From Gemmatimonadota bacterium (GTDB lineage Bacteria > Gemmatimonadota > Gemmatimonadetes > Gemmatimonadales > Gemmatimonadaceae), in contig JAIOPJ010000016.1 in the NCBI GenBank assembly GCA_021413975.1, forward strand, positions 248,001 through 312,000: 64,000 nucleotides of DNA. Reading direction: 5' to 3'. The notes under the pieces are model-generated. The model had not been told where the DNA came from. It saw only the letters and a list, made by a program, of their open reading frames with translations, and made no database searches. Numbering within the stretch: position 1 is the first letter of the stretch; each line of letters opens with the position of its first letter. Shown here piece after piece: positions 1-9,329 of the stretch. The position numbers were made by a program, and so were the translations under genes.

Positions 1-37
1 GGAGTGGGACGGGGTTCTGGCGCTTCGGCTTTCTCAT
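1..37 (-). CDS. Possible start of a further operon gene (partial)
   Basis: An ATG at 37-35 overlaps the TGA of the pseudo-protease gene (36-34) in an ATGA junction, the same arrangement used at many gene boundaries in this window. The frame stays open to the window edge and would begin MRKPKRQNPVPL. Only 12 codons are visible, so no function can be given; chance overlap is quite possible. Confidence 0.25.
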   Translation of the reverse strand, partial: MRKPKRQNPVPL

Positions 38-1737
38 GGCGGGTTCACCGGGATCGTGATGCTGATGCTTCCGTTGCCCCCCCCTCCGCCTCCGCCACCG
101 GTCGAGCCGCCACCGCCGCCGCCACCGAGCGCGGCGGCAGCACCTGCGCCGCCGATGACGGCGAACCAGACCCACTTCGGGACGCCGCCCTTCTTGACGG
201 TGGCCGGCGGCGGGCCGCCGAGCGGCGCAGAGGCGACGGTGCGGAGCGGTACGGCGATGCGGATCGTCTCACCGGCCCGGATCACCACTTCCTGCACCTT
301 GGCGGTCACGCCCGGCGCGCTGGTCTCGAGTCGATAGCGACCGATCGGGCCGCTGAAGTTGAACGGCGCGGGGCCGGTCGCCCCAGACGTGATCGCCGCC
401 CAGTGCCAACGCTCGAGTCCGATGAGCCGCACCGAGGCGCCCGGCAGGTCCGCCGTCACCGCGAGCGCCCCGAAGCTGTGGTTCTCTCTACGCGCGACCT
501 CGTTCACCGCGAGCGTCTGCTGTGCGGCGATGTTCCGCCGCGCGATGTCGAAGAGCGCGGCCGCGTTGGGGGCGGGGATGGCGCCGGTGCCGCCGGTCCA
601 GATGCCACTGAGGCGGCCGACGTAGTCGACGACCGGTGAGCCGGGAACGCCCTGCGCCACGGTCTCGCTCAGCTTGAGCGCGCCCAGCGGTCGCTGCGTC
701 CACTCGTCCACGGCGGCTCGTGCGTCGGACGGTGTACGGCACTGCGCGAGCCCCACGCCCCAGACCGATTGCCCGTCGACGATCTGCGAGGAGACCGGCA
801 TCGAATCGGTGCGCGCGGAGGGCAGGTAGATGACGGCGAGGTTGCTCGTCGCGTCGTAGGCGGCGACGCGCAGGTCGCCGGCCACCGCGGCGCCACCGAT
901 CGTGGCGGTGAGGTTGTCACCGCCGCGGATGGCCGCGTAGCTCGTGAGCACGAGGCGTCCACTCGTCACGGCGCCCGCGGCGCACGAGGGCGCCGGTGTG
1001 CCGAAGCGCGAGACCGAGAGGGCCGCGGTGCTGCGGTACACGGTCTGGCGGGCCGCCTCGCTGATCGTGCCCGACACGACCGCCGACGACGTGAGCTGGA
1101 ATGACAGCGTGAGCGTGACACCCGGCAGGACCTCGCGCGAGATGCGCGCCGGGAGGAATCCGGAGGCCGAGACCTGGATCTCGAACGTGCCGGGGGCGAG
1201 CGTGAGGCCCGGGCCGGCGATGAGCTGGCCGACCGGCGTGCCGCCCTCGCTCAGCACCGTCACGTTGAGCGGCACCGACATCGGCGACGGGTCGAGCCTG
1301 AGCGTCCCCTGCGTGGCCGAGCTTCCGCGCGAGGGCCACTGCCAGACCATGCGCGCGATGTCGTCCGAGGAACTCCGCGCGCCGACCTTCGTTCGCGCCT
1401 CGCGCAGGATGCCGACGACGCCGGCCAGGAAGTTCACCGAGTCGATCCGCATCTGCGGATTGATCCGCATGCCCCAGCGCGCCCAGGTGCGCGCGTCGGT
1501 CTCGTTGCCGTTCTCGAAGAGCACCTGGCTCAGCAGGTGCAGACTGCGCACCCAACTCGAGTCTGGCGCGCCGAGGGCCGGATCAAGCGCCGCGCGCGCG
1601 AGGTCGAGTGCGCGGGCGGTCTCGAAGTTGTCGTAGGCCGACGAGGCCTGTTGGAGCAGGGCGGCGCGAGACCCCTGTGCTCGAACCGGGGCGGCAGCCA
1701 AAAGCAGGAGCGCGAGGACCGGCAGGATTCGACGCAT
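34..1737 (-). CDS. Secreted trypsin/HtrA-like pseudo-protease with PEGA-like and Gly-rich tail
   Basis: A 567-residue exported protein. Residues 1-20 are a signal peptide ending VRAQG. Residues about 20-130 look like a helical repeat segment, and 145-215 resemble a PEGA-like beta domain. Residues 235-400 align with the HtrA/trypsin fold, but the catalytic residues appear lost: the TNAHVV-type histidine block reads TSYAAI (265-270), the aspartate block reads SNLAV (Asn299), and GNSGGP reads GVPGSP (363-368, Pro in place of Ser). A C-terminal membrane segment (about 523-542) is followed by two glycine runs. Its ATG overlaps the kinase stop by one base (TGATG), so the two are probably translated together. 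I infer a ligand-binding or scaffold role. Confidence 0.7.
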   Translation of the reverse strand: MRRILPVLALLLLAAAPVRAQGSRAALLQQASSAYDNFETARALDLARAALDPALGAPDSSWVRSLHLLSQVLFENGNETDARTWARWGMRINPQMRIDSVNFLAGVVGILREARTKVGARSSSDDIARMVWQWPSRGSSATQGTLRLDPSPMSVPLNVTVLSEGGTPVGQLIAGPGLTLAPGTFEIQVSASGFLPARISREVLPGVTLTLSFQLTSSAVVSGTISEAARQTVYRSTAALSVSRFGTPAPSCAAGAVTSGRLVLTSYAAIRGGDNLTATIGGAAVAGDLRVAAYDATSNLAVIYLPSARTDSMPVSSQIVDGQSVWGVGLAQCRTPSDARAAVDEWTQRPLGALKLSETVAQGVPGSPVVDYVGRLSGIWTGGTGAIPAPNAAALFDIARRNIAAQQTLAVNEVARRENHSFGALAVTADLPGASVRLIGLERWHWAAITSGATGPAPFNFSGPIGRYRLETSAPGVTAKVQEVVIRAGETIRIAVPLRTVASAPLGGPPPATVKKGGVPKWVWFAVIGGAGAAAALGGGGGGGSTGGGGGGGGNGSISITIPVNPP

Positions 1738-3596
1738 CAGGGTCGGGGTTCGAGGGTGAGGCGCAGAGGGGTCGTGACGCCCGCCTTGATCTCAACGGTC
1801 GTTCTCAGCGTGGTGAAGCCATCCTTCCGCACCACGACGACATGAGTGCCGTCGGAGAGGGAGGTCTGGTAGTTCTTCTTCTCTCCGATCTCCCTGCCAT
1901 CGATCTCGACCAGTCCCGGCGCGGAGAGCACGAGCTGCAGCGTGCCCATCTGGGCCGAAGGCGCCGGCGGAGTGGCCGCAGGCGCCGCGGTCACGGGGGC
2001 CGGCGCCGGCGTGGTCGCCGGCTCCTGCCGCGCCGGTGACGTGACGGGCGACGTGACGGGCGCGGACGACGGGGAACGCGCGGGCGGACGCGAGCCGACG
2101 GTGCTCGGCGAGCCCGCGGGGCTCTTCGGCTTCGTCTCCGGTGCCTTGGTCGCCGGGGCGCTCGTCTCGGGTGGCTTCGTCTCGGCCGCCACCACCGGCG
2201 GCGGCACCGACGCACCCGCTCCCGCCGTGCTGTCCGGCTTCGGCTCCACCGGCGCGGGTGGAGTGGCCACGAGGCCCGGCGCGGTGCCGTTCTCCGTCGC
2301 GGGCGTGGTCGCCGGCCCCTTGCTCATCTGCCACGCGGCGATACCGCCACCCGCGACGACCACGAGCGCGATGCCGGCGAAGAGTCCCGCTCTGGACTTT
2401 GCCACCGGCGCAGGGGCGCTGGCGGTCGCCGGCTTCGCCCGGGACGCACCCGGGTTCGACGAGGCCACGACCGTCTTGTCGTTGTTCCCCGTCACCGGCT
2501 TGGCCGCGACCGTGCGGGCCTTGCCCGTGTTCGACGCCGGCGCCGATCCGAGCGACGGCTTGGTCGCCGGGGCGCGGCTCTTCCGCACCTCGGAGGAGTC
2601 CATGACCACGGTCGCGCCGCTGGGGCGCGTGACCGTCTTCGGCACGAACGCGGGATCCTTCATCGACTGGATGAAGTCATGCACGCTCGCGAACCGCTCG
2701 TCCCCCTTCTTGGAGAGCGCGCGCGCCACCGCGTCCGAGACGTGCTGCGGGATCTCCGTCATGTCGTCGTGCAGGAGCGGCGCCTCGAACATGCAGTGCT
2801 TGTGCAGGATGTCGATCGCCGAGTCGCCGTCGAACGGCACGTGGCCGGCGAGCATGCGGTACGCCATGACCCCGACCGAGTACTGGTCGGAGGCGCCGCT
2901 CACGGTCTTGCCCATGCCCTGCTCGGGGCTCATGAAGTAGGGCGTGCCGATCACCGAGTCGGTCGCGGTGAGTTTGCCCTCGGTCAGGGCCTTCGCGATG
3001 CCGAAGTCGGTGACGATCACGCGATTCCGGTTGTCGAGCATCACGTTCGCGGGCTTGATGTCGCGATGGATGACGTGGTGGTCGTGCGCGTAGTCCAGGG
3101 CGTCGGCGACCTGCTCGAGGATGTCGATCGTCTCGTCGAGCGGGAAGGCGCCACGCTCGCGCAGCAGGTCCTCGAGCGACTTCCCCTCGAGGTACTTCAT
3201 GGCGTACCAGAAGATCTTGCCGCTGTTGCCGATGCGGTAGATCGGGATGATGTTCGGATGATCGAGCGCGGCGGCCGTCTTCGCCTCGCGCTTGAACCGC
3301 TCGACGCCATGACCGAAGGTCAGCTCCGGCGGCAGCACCTTTAGCGCGACCTTGCGCGAGAGCTGCGTCTCGGTCGCGAGATAGACCACGGCCATGCCGC
3401 CGCGGCCGAGCATGCGACCCACCACGTACTCGCCCTTGGTGTCCTCCCTGAGGAGCGACTCCATGTGAAGGAACGAGGACTGATCCAGCGACGCCGTCGC
3501 CGCGGCCTGCCCCTCCGCGTCCGACACGAGGGAACCGCAGCTGTGGCAGAAACGAGCCTCGTCCGCGACGGGCGAGCTGCAGTGCGCGCAGATCAT
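1737..3596 (-). CDS. Zinc-ribbon Ser/Thr protein kinase with membrane anchor and PEGA domain
   Basis: A 619-residue membrane Ser/Thr kinase of the PknB family. A zinc ribbon (C3, C6, C17, C20) comes first. The kinase domain (about 57-312) has the glycine loop GRGGMA near 64-69, Lys86 in VALK, HRDIKPAN with catalytic Asp179, DFG at 197-199 and an SPE activation-segment end near 222-224. A long Ala/Pro/Thr linker flanks one membrane helix (about 402-421), and the last 75 residues form a PEGA domain, probably outside the membrane. The ATG at 3596 starts directly at the zinc ribbon; upstream sequence in the same frame looks non-coding. It is followed without a gap by the exported pseudo-protease, a possible partner. 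Confidence 0.9.
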   Translation of the reverse strand: MICAHCSSPVADEARFCHSCGSLVSDAEGQAAATASLDQSSFLHMESLLREDTKGEYVVGRMLGRGGMAVVYLATETQLSRKVALKVLPPELTFGHGVERFKREAKTAAALDHPNIIPIYRIGNSGKIFWYAMKYLEGKSLEDLLRERGAFPLDETIDILEQVADALDYAHDHHVIHRDIKPANVMLDNRNRVIVTDFGIAKALTEGKLTATDSVIGTPYFMSPEQGMGKTVSGASDQYSVGVMAYRMLAGHVPFDGDSAIDILHKHCMFEAPLLHDDMTEIPQHVSDAVARALSKKGDERFASVHDFIQSMKDPAFVPKTVTRPSGATVVMDSSEVRKSRAPATKPSLGSAPASNTGKARTVAAKPVTGNNDKTVVASSNPGASRAKPATASAPAPVAKSRAGLFAGIALVVVAGGGIAAWQMSKGPATTPATENGTAPGLVATPPAPVEPKPDSTAGAGASVPPPVVAAETKPPETSAPATKAPETKPKSPAGSPSTVGSRPPARSPSSAPVTSPVTSPARQEPATTPAPAPVTAAPAATPPAPSAQMGTLQLVLSAPGLVEIDGREIGEKKNYQTSLSDGTHVVVVRKDGFTTLRTTVEIKAGVTTPLRLTLEPRP

Positions 3597-4055
3597 TCCG
3601 GTACCGGCCCTTAAAGGTTGTGCGGCGAACCGGACCGAATATCCGTCCTGTCGCTGGCGTTGGCAATGGGGCACCGGCTGGGGCACCCCACGCTTATAAC
3701 AGAAGAAACGGAGAGAGAATCGTGCCACGCCGTCCGGCCCGGGTCGGCGCAGGGCATAAGCCCAACGGAGACAGACGGTTGGGCGTGGTCGCGCGCAACC
3801 GTCACGGGTCCGCATCCACCCCCGCCGTCCGTCACGCGATCCGCGTGTCTCAGCGCACGAGCAGGAGGCGTCCGTCGAGGTCCCTGTGGGCCCGGTCGTT
3901 GCGCGGTGACAGCGGTCGGAGGGCCCGGTGAGGCGTGCCCGCCTCAGTATCGGCGGGTGAGGCGGCCGCCTGAGCGCCCGTCTTGCGCCGCCCCATGGCC
4001 GGAGGTTGGTTCCCGCGACCCCGCGCCACACCACTTCACCGCGGTCCCGCCCCTC
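3597..4055. other. Intergenic region between divergent kinase and permease genes
   Basis: About 460 bases without a convincing gene. Open frames cross it, but their translations are Arg/Pro-rich and look non-coding. A TATAAC box lies at 3695-3700 on the plus strand with no good -35 partner. A small inverted repeat, CCCGCC (3938-3943) with GGCGGG (3952-3957), flanks an 8-nt loop and could form a hairpin in the permease leader. I saw no tRNA-like fold. Confidence 0.5.
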
Positions 4056-5537
4056 TTGTCGTCTCGCCCCGCCCTCGCCCGCGATCTCGGCCTCCTCGGC
4101 CTCGCCGCCACCGGCATCTGTTCGATGATCGGTGCGTCGATCAACGTCGTGCCGATCATGATCCAGCGGAACGTGCCCGGCATCGGCCCCTGGGTGCTGC
4201 CGGCCTTCGCGTTCGCGGCGGTGCCCGCGCTGCTGGCCGCGCTCGCGTACGCGATGCTGGCCGGCGCGATGCCGCGCGCCGGCGGGAGCTACCTGTACGC
4301 GAGCCGGGCGCTCACTCCCTACCTCGGCTTCGTCGCGTCATTCAGCCAGTGGTTCGGGCTCTGCATCGCCATCGGCGTGGTCTCGTACGTGATCCCGCCG
4401 TTCCTCCGCGACGTGGCGCTCGCGTCGGGATTCGATGGGCTCGCCGCCGCGCTCGATCAGGGCCCGATCCGACTCGGCGTCGCCCTCGCGCTGCTCTGGG
4501 GGTTCGTCGGCGTGAACCTCCGCGGGCTCGGCGCCTACCAGCGGACCCTCATCCCGCTCATGACGCTCATGTTCCTCGCCGGGGGGATCGTGATCGCCGT
4601 CGCGCTCTTCTTCGACCGGCAGGACTACGTGGCGGCGTTGTACGCCAAGCAGAACCTCGTGCTGCCGCCGGAGCCCGCCGCCCCATTCGACCTGCGCACC
4701 TTCCTCTCGGCGTCGGCGGTGCTCTTCTCGAGCTTCATCGGCTTCGACGCCATCGCGCAGGCCGGCGGCGAGGCGCGCAACCCGGCGCGCGACCTGCCGC
4801 GGGCGATCGGCATCGCCGTGCTCTCGGTGGCGGCGTTCTACTTCGCCTTCGCCGGCGCCGTCTACAAGGTCGTGCCCTGGTGGTACATCGCGAGTGAATC
4901 GGCGACGCGCGACCTCACGGCCCCGGGCCTCCTCGGTCTCCTCCTCTCGCCGGGGTGGACGGTGCTCATCGTCGCCGGCGCGGCGATCGCGCTCACCAAC
5001 GACCTGCCGGCGATGATCCTCGCGGTCTCGCGGCTCATGTTCGCCTGGGCCGAGGATGGGATCTTCCCGGCGCGGATGTCCGTCGTCCATCCGGTCCGCC
5101 GCACCCCGGGCGCGGCGATCATCGCGAGCGGCGCGATGGCGACCGTCGGAGTGATCGGCAGCCATCTCGCCGGGGATTTCTTCCTCGGCGTCGACCTGCT
5201 CGTGGTCTCGATGCTGGTGAACTTCCTCCTCATGTGCGCGTCGGTGCTCGCCCTGCCGCGAACCAATCCCGCGCTGGCCGCCGGCCTGAGCGTGTTCGCG
5301 GACCCGCGCAAGCGCACGGCCGTCGCGGTCGCGGGGCTCGTGCTGCTGGGGCTCTTCCTGGCGGTGCACGTGTGGAAGGACCTCACCGCTCCGGCCGCGG
5401 CCTGGTACTTCCGCTCCACACCGGTCTGGGGTCTGGTCATGGTCGTCGGGTCGCTGATCTACCGTCGCGAGGTCGCCGCCCTGAAGCGCTCCGGGGTCTC
5501 CCTGCGCGAACGCTTCTCCGTCCTCCCGCCCGAATGA
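4056..5537 (+). CDS. APC-superfamily amino acid permease
   Basis: About 493 residues and roughly 12 hydrophobic segments. The first helix carries GLAATGICSMIGASINVVPI, the unwound glycine-rich segment typical of amino acid/polyamine antiporters, and YAMLAGAMPRAGGSYLYASR corresponds to the conserved APC helix 2 region. The conserved FIGFDAIAQAGGEARNPARD lies mid-protein. It is predicted to import or exchange amino acids across the inner membrane. The start is uncertain: there is no ATG close to the first helix, and I chose the TTG at 4056, about ten residues before it. A start further upstream would add implausible low-complexity sequence. The gene ends 28 bases before the reductase-Rid fusion and may be co-transcribed with it. 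Confidence 0.85.
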   Translation: MSSRPALARDLGLLGLAATGICSMIGASINVVPIMIQRNVPGIGPWVLPAFAFAAVPALLAALAYAMLAGAMPRAGGSYLYASRALTPYLGFVASFSQWFGLCIAIGVVSYVIPPFLRDVALASGFDGLAAALDQGPIRLGVALALLWGFVGVNLRGLGAYQRTLIPLMTLMFLAGGIVIAVALFFDRQDYVAALYAKQNLVLPPEPAAPFDLRTFLSASAVLFSSFIGFDAIAQAGGEARNPARDLPRAIGIAVLSVAAFYFAFAGAVYKVVPWWYIASESATRDLTAPGLLGLLLSPGWTVLIVAGAAIALTNDLPAMILAVSRLMFAWAEDGIFPARMSVVHPVRRTPGAAIIASGAMATVGVIGSHLAGDFFLGVDLLVVSMLVNFLLMCASVLALPRTNPALAAGLSVFADPRKRTAVAVAGLVLLGLFLAVHVWKDLTAPAAAWYFRSTPVWGLVMVVGSLIYRREVAALKRSGVSLRERFSVLPPE

Positions 5538-5565
5538 TGACCGACCACGCGTGGGAGGCGGGCCG

Positions 5566-7062
5566 ATGAGCGGCGTCGAACGGATCGAACTCGCACGTGG
5601 CTTCTCGATCGCCCGTGTGCTCACGGGCCTCTGGCAGATGGCGGATCAGGAACGCGACGGACGCGCCTTCGACGCGGCCGCGGCCGCAGCGGCCATGCGA
5701 CCATACGCGGACGCCGGGTTCACGACGTTCGACATGGCCGATCACTATGGCTCCGCCGAGGAGGTCGCCGGGCGTTTCCGCGCCACCGCGGGATCGCCGC
5801 GCGTGGAACTGCTCACCAAGTGGGTGCCGTCACCGGGACCGATCACGCGCGACGACGTTCGCACCGCGGTGGAGCGCGCGTGCACACGGATGCGGTCCGA
5901 ACGGATCGACCTGCTCCAGTTCCATGCGTGGAGCTATGCCGATCCCGCCTGGATCGACGCGCTCCTCTGGCTCGACGAGCTGCGGCAGGAAGGACTGATC
6001 GCGCATCTCGGACTCACCAACACCGACACCGCGCACCTGCGGCTCGCCGTCGAGAGCGGCATCCCGATCGTCAGCAACCAGGTCTCCTACTCGCTGCTCG
6101 ACCGACGCGCCGCCGGCGCGATGTCGGCGTATTGCGCCGCGAAGGGGATCGGCATCCTGGCCTTCGGTACGCTCGCCGGAGGATTCCTCACCGAGCGTTG
6201 GCTCGGCCGGCCCGAACCCGACTGGGAGGAGCTCGAGACCTGGTCGCAGATGAAGTACGGCCGCTTCGTGCGCGCCGCGGGCGGGTGGGATGCGCTGCAG
6301 CGGCTGCTCCGCGCGATGCAGCTGGTGGCCGCGAAGCATGCGTGTTCGGTGGCCAACGTCGCCTGCCGCGCGATGCTCGACGCGCCGGCGGTCGCGGGCG
6401 TGATCGTCGGCGCCCGGCTCGGTGAGCGGGCGCACGTCGACGACAACGCGCGCCTCTCGGGTTTGCGGCTCGATGCCGAGGACCGCGCGCGCCTTGCCGA
6501 GGCGACCGATGCGCTCACGCCGATCCCCGGCGACTGTGGCGACGAATACCGCAAGCCGCCGTTCCTCACCGCGAGCGGCGACCTGAGCCATCATGTCGCG
6601 GGCTTCCCCGCGCCCTACGCGGTGCGCGAGGCGGCCGACGGCAGCACCCGTGTGCTGAGCGGCACCACGTGGGAGACGCTGTACGGGTATTCGCGCGCCG
6701 TGCGCGTCGGCGACCGCATCCTCGTCTCCGGCACGACGGCGTCCCATGGAGACCGTCCCATGGGCGGCCGAGATGCGGCGGCGCAGGCGCACCATGTGAT
6801 CGACAAGATCGAGGGAGCGATCCGGTCGCTCGGCGGTCGGCTCGAGGACGTGGTGCGGACGCGCGTCTATGTGCCCGACGCGGGCGACTGGGAGGCCGTC
6901 GCCCGTGCCCATGGTGAGCGATTCGCCGGGATCCAGCCGGCCAACACGCTCGTGCGCGCCGGACTCGTGGGCGACGAGTACCTGGTGGAGATCGAAGCGG
7001 AGGCGGTGGTGCGCGCCGCCGCCGCTCCCCTTCCACGCCAGGACGACGCGGGCCCGACCTAG
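5566..7062 (+). CDS. Aldo-keto reductase fused to a Rid (YjgF/RidA) domain
   Basis: A 498-residue two-domain protein. Residues 8-330 form an aldo/keto reductase barrel with the full catalytic tetrad visible: Asp56 and Tyr61 in FDMADHYGS, Lys85 in LLTKW and His120 in LLQFHAW. Residues about 360-485 form a Rid-family domain (RILVSGTTA, VVRTRVYV, YLVEIEAEAVV). The arginine that RidA enzymes use for imine hydrolysis (in P-x-RS) is replaced here: the segment reads QPANTLV. The Rid part therefore resembles the Arg-lacking Rid subfamilies and may only bind ligand. GGAGG just before the ATG at 5566 supports this start over the GTG at 5551. The substrate is unknown. Confidence 0.88.
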   Translation: MSGVERIELARGFSIARVLTGLWQMADQERDGRAFDAAAAAAAMRPYADAGFTTFDMADHYGSAEEVAGRFRATAGSPRVELLTKWVPSPGPITRDDVRTAVERACTRMRSERIDLLQFHAWSYADPAWIDALLWLDELRQEGLIAHLGLTNTDTAHLRLAVESGIPIVSNQVSYSLLDRRAAGAMSAYCAAKGIGILAFGTLAGGFLTERWLGRPEPDWEELETWSQMKYGRFVRAAGGWDALQRLLRAMQLVAAKHACSVANVACRAMLDAPAVAGVIVGARLGERAHVDDNARLSGLRLDAEDRARLAEATDALTPIPGDCGDEYRKPPFLTASGDLSHHVAGFPAPYAVREAADGSTRVLSGTTWETLYGYSRAVRVGDRILVSGTTASHGDRPMGGRDAAAQAHHVIDKIEGAIRSLGGRLEDVVRTRVYVPDAGDWEAVARAHGERFAGIQPANTLVRAGLVGDEYLVEIEAEAVVRAAAAPLPRQDDAGPT

Positions 7063-9329
7063 CGACCCACGAGCGCCTGGTACACGAGGGCCGGGAACTT
7101 CATCCGCACGTCCGCACTGCTCGGCACGAGCTGCAGCATGAGCACCATCACCAGTCGTTCCGACGGATCGACCTGGTAGACGGTGGCGTAGGCGCCGCCC
7201 CACGAGAAGGTGCCGACCGAGTTGAATCCGTTCGCGCCGAGCCGGTCGGTGGTCGCGAAGCCGAGTCCGAAGCCGTTCCCGTCGGCGGAGTAGCGCGTGC
7301 CGATCTGATTGGTGCGCATGAGCTCGACGCTGCGCGGCGAGAGGATGCGCGTGCCGCCGAACGCCCCGCCGAGCCGCAGCGTCTCCAGGAATCGCGCGTA
7401 GTCCCGCGCGGTGGAGGTGAGGCCCGCGCCGCCGGCGAAGCTCCGGCGCGGGCCGTCGACGTAGTGGCCCTGGCCGCGCTGTCCGGTGTCGGCGCGCACC
7501 GCATGACCCGCGGAGTCGCTGCGGTAGACCACGGCGAGTCGTGCCGCCTTCTCGCGTGGCACGAAGAAGTCGGTGTCGGTCATCCCGAGCGGGCCGGTGA
7601 TGCGAGAGGCGATGAAGCGATCGAGCGGCAGGCCGCTCGCGCGCTCCACCACGCAGCCGAGGATGTCGGTGTTGTACCCGTACACGAACATCTCGCCGGG
7701 CTGCGCGACGAAGGGCAGGGTGCCGAGCCGGTCCATGGTGGTGCAGATCGGCTCGTCCTTGTCGGCGGTGTACCAGCCGAAGCCGGCGGCGGGTCCGAGC
7801 CCGGCCGCACGGTACCGCGCGGCCACGTGGGCCTCGGTGCCGTACGAGATCCCCGCCGTGTGCGTGAGCAGGTCGAAGATCGTGATCCGCCGGCGCGCCG
7901 GCGTGAGCGTGCGTCCGGTGTCCGCGCGCGACGCGACGGTGGTGTTCGCGAAACCCGGCAACCAGCGCGACACGGGATCCGTGAGCGCGATGCGTCCTTC
8001 CTCGACGAGCATGAGGATGGCGCTGCTCGTGATCGCCTTGGTCTGCGACGCGATGCGGAAGATCGCGTCGCTCCGCATCGGGTCGCGGGCCTCGCGGTCC
8101 CGCCACCCGACGGCCTTCTCGTGGACGACCACGCCGTCGCGCATCACGAGCGCCACCGCGCCGGCGATCCACTGCGAGTCGACGCTCAGCTGCAGGTAGG
8201 AGTCCAGACGCGCGAGGCGCGACTGGTCGAAGGCCGCGCGGGCGTCGAGTTCCTCGAGCGTGAAGCGCGCGCTGATGATGTACGGCTCCTCGCCCGCCGT
8301 CCAATGGCCGTAGGTCGTGGCGACGAAGGTGCCATCGTCGAGGACCTCCAGTCCGGTGTACGCCGAATCCCAGGAGTCGGCGTTGTCCTTGAGGCGCGCG
8401 CGATACCGGCCCGGCGTGCCGCGCACGAGGTCGTCGTACGTGCCGACCCACGCGACCCAGTCGCCCTTGGTCGCGCTCCCGTCGGCCATGTCGCGGAAGG
8501 TGACCACGAGCCGGCCGTCGCGCGCGTACTTCGCGGTGTGCCGGTCGCCCGTGAGTTCCGGCGCCAGCGCGCGGGGCGGAGTCCAACTGCGACCCTCGTC
8601 CGACGTGAAGATCACTTGCGAGGGGGCCTGACGGCGGTTCTCACGCAGCATGAGCGCGACGGTGCGCCCGTCGGGCGAGCGGATGGCGCCGGGTTCGCAG
8701 AGATGCTCCTTCGTCCCGCGCCAGATCTCCCGCGGAGTGCCCCAGGTCCGCCCGCCGTCGCGGGAGCGCACCTGGAAGAGCCGGAAGGTGCCGTCGGCAC
8801 GGCCACCGGCCGCGAAGTAGCGGCCGTCGTCGTGGAAGAAGGCGAGCAAGGACCCGTCGTGCATCGGGACGATCGACCCCATCACGACGATGCCGCCCCA
8901 GTCCCCGACCTTGGCGAGCGGCGTCCAGGTGCGTCCTTCGTCCTCGCTCGACGCGAGTCGTGCGGGGTTGAGGCCGGAGAACATCAGCAGCCGCCATCTG
9001 CCGGCCGTGGTGTCCGGGACCCGGAAGATCGTCGGCACCTCCTGTGACGTCGCCCAGTTCGCCGGGACGCTCAGGCGTTCGCTCCAGGTGCGGCCGCCGT
9101 CCTCGGAACGCTTGAGGACGATCGCGCCCTTGCCGTGCCCCTTGGGATAGGTCGCGAGCAGGGTGCGCCCGTCGCCCAGGAGCGTCGTGGTCACGTGGCC
9201 GAGGTACTGACCGGCCTCACGGTCCACGATCACCTGACGGGCGCTCTCTCGGTCGAGGTCGATGAGCGGGATGCGTTGCGCGCCGAGCGGCGCTGCGGCG
9301 AGCGCGAGGAGGATCGCGAGTCTCTTCAT
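7059..9329 (-). CDS. Secreted sialidase-like (BNR) / beta-lactamase-family serine hydrolase fusion
   Basis: A 756-residue exported fusion. A signal peptide (1-18, ending LGAQ) leads to a six-bladed sialidase-type propeller (about 25-360) with four Asp boxes: SEDGGRTW (75), SEDEGRTW (128), SRDGGRTW (189) and TSDEGRSW (242). Residues about 370-756 are a class C beta-lactamase/EstB-type serine hydrolase with the SxxK nucleophile S428-QT-K431, a Tyr motif near 550 (VYGYNTD) and a C-terminal FSWGGAY segment in the KTG-box region. It probably acts on sugar conjugates or esters in the periplasm or outside the cell. Its stop overlaps the convergent reductase-Rid gene in a shared CTAG. Confidence 0.85.
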   Translation of the reverse strand: MKRLAILLALAAAPLGAQRIPLIDLDRESARQVIVDREAGQYLGHVTTTLLGDGRTLLATYPKGHGKGAIVLKRSEDGGRTWSERLSVPANWATSQEVPTIFRVPDTTAGRWRLLMFSGLNPARLASSEDEGRTWTPLAKVGDWGGIVVMGSIVPMHDGSLLAFFHDDGRYFAAGGRADGTFRLFQVRSRDGGRTWGTPREIWRGTKEHLCEPGAIRSPDGRTVALMLRENRRQAPSQVIFTSDEGRSWTPPRALAPELTGDRHTAKYARDGRLVVTFRDMADGSATKGDWVAWVGTYDDLVRGTPGRYRARLKDNADSWDSAYTGLEVLDDGTFVATTYGHWTAGEEPYIISARFTLEELDARAAFDQSRLARLDSYLQLSVDSQWIAGAVALVMRDGVVVHEKAVGWRDREARDPMRSDAIFRIASQTKAITSSAILMLVEEGRIALTDPVSRWLPGFANTTVASRADTGRTLTPARRRITIFDLLTHTAGISYGTEAHVAARYRAAGLGPAAGFGWYTADKDEPICTTMDRLGTLPFVAQPGEMFVYGYNTDILGCVVERASGLPLDRFIASRITGPLGMTDTDFFVPREKAARLAVVYRSDSAGHAVRADTGQRGQGHYVDGPRRSFAGGAGLTSTARDYARFLETLRLGGAFGGTRILSPRSVELMRTNQIGTRYSADGNGFGLGFATTDRLGANGFNSVGTFSWGGAYATVYQVDPSERLVMVLMLQLVPSSADVRMKFPALVYQALVGR

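Noticed and set aside
77-130. C-rich tract encoding poly-Gly near the end of the pseudo-protease gene, as a phase-variable tract
   Set aside because: The longest pure run is eight C bases and the rest is mixed glycine codons; it is more likely a flexible tail, and no other copy shows variation.
3935-3960. Hairpin in the permease leader as a riboswitch
   Set aside because: Only a 6-bp stem is visible and no known riboswitch core fits; it is noted as a hairpin in the intergenic entry.
3597-4055. Possible tRNA or small RNA gene
   Set aside because: No cloverleaf pairing, T-loop sequence or clear promoter-terminator pair was found.
5830-8586. A 918-codon open frame on the minus strand
   Set aside because: It crosses two real genes of known family in other frames, and its translation is low-complexity.
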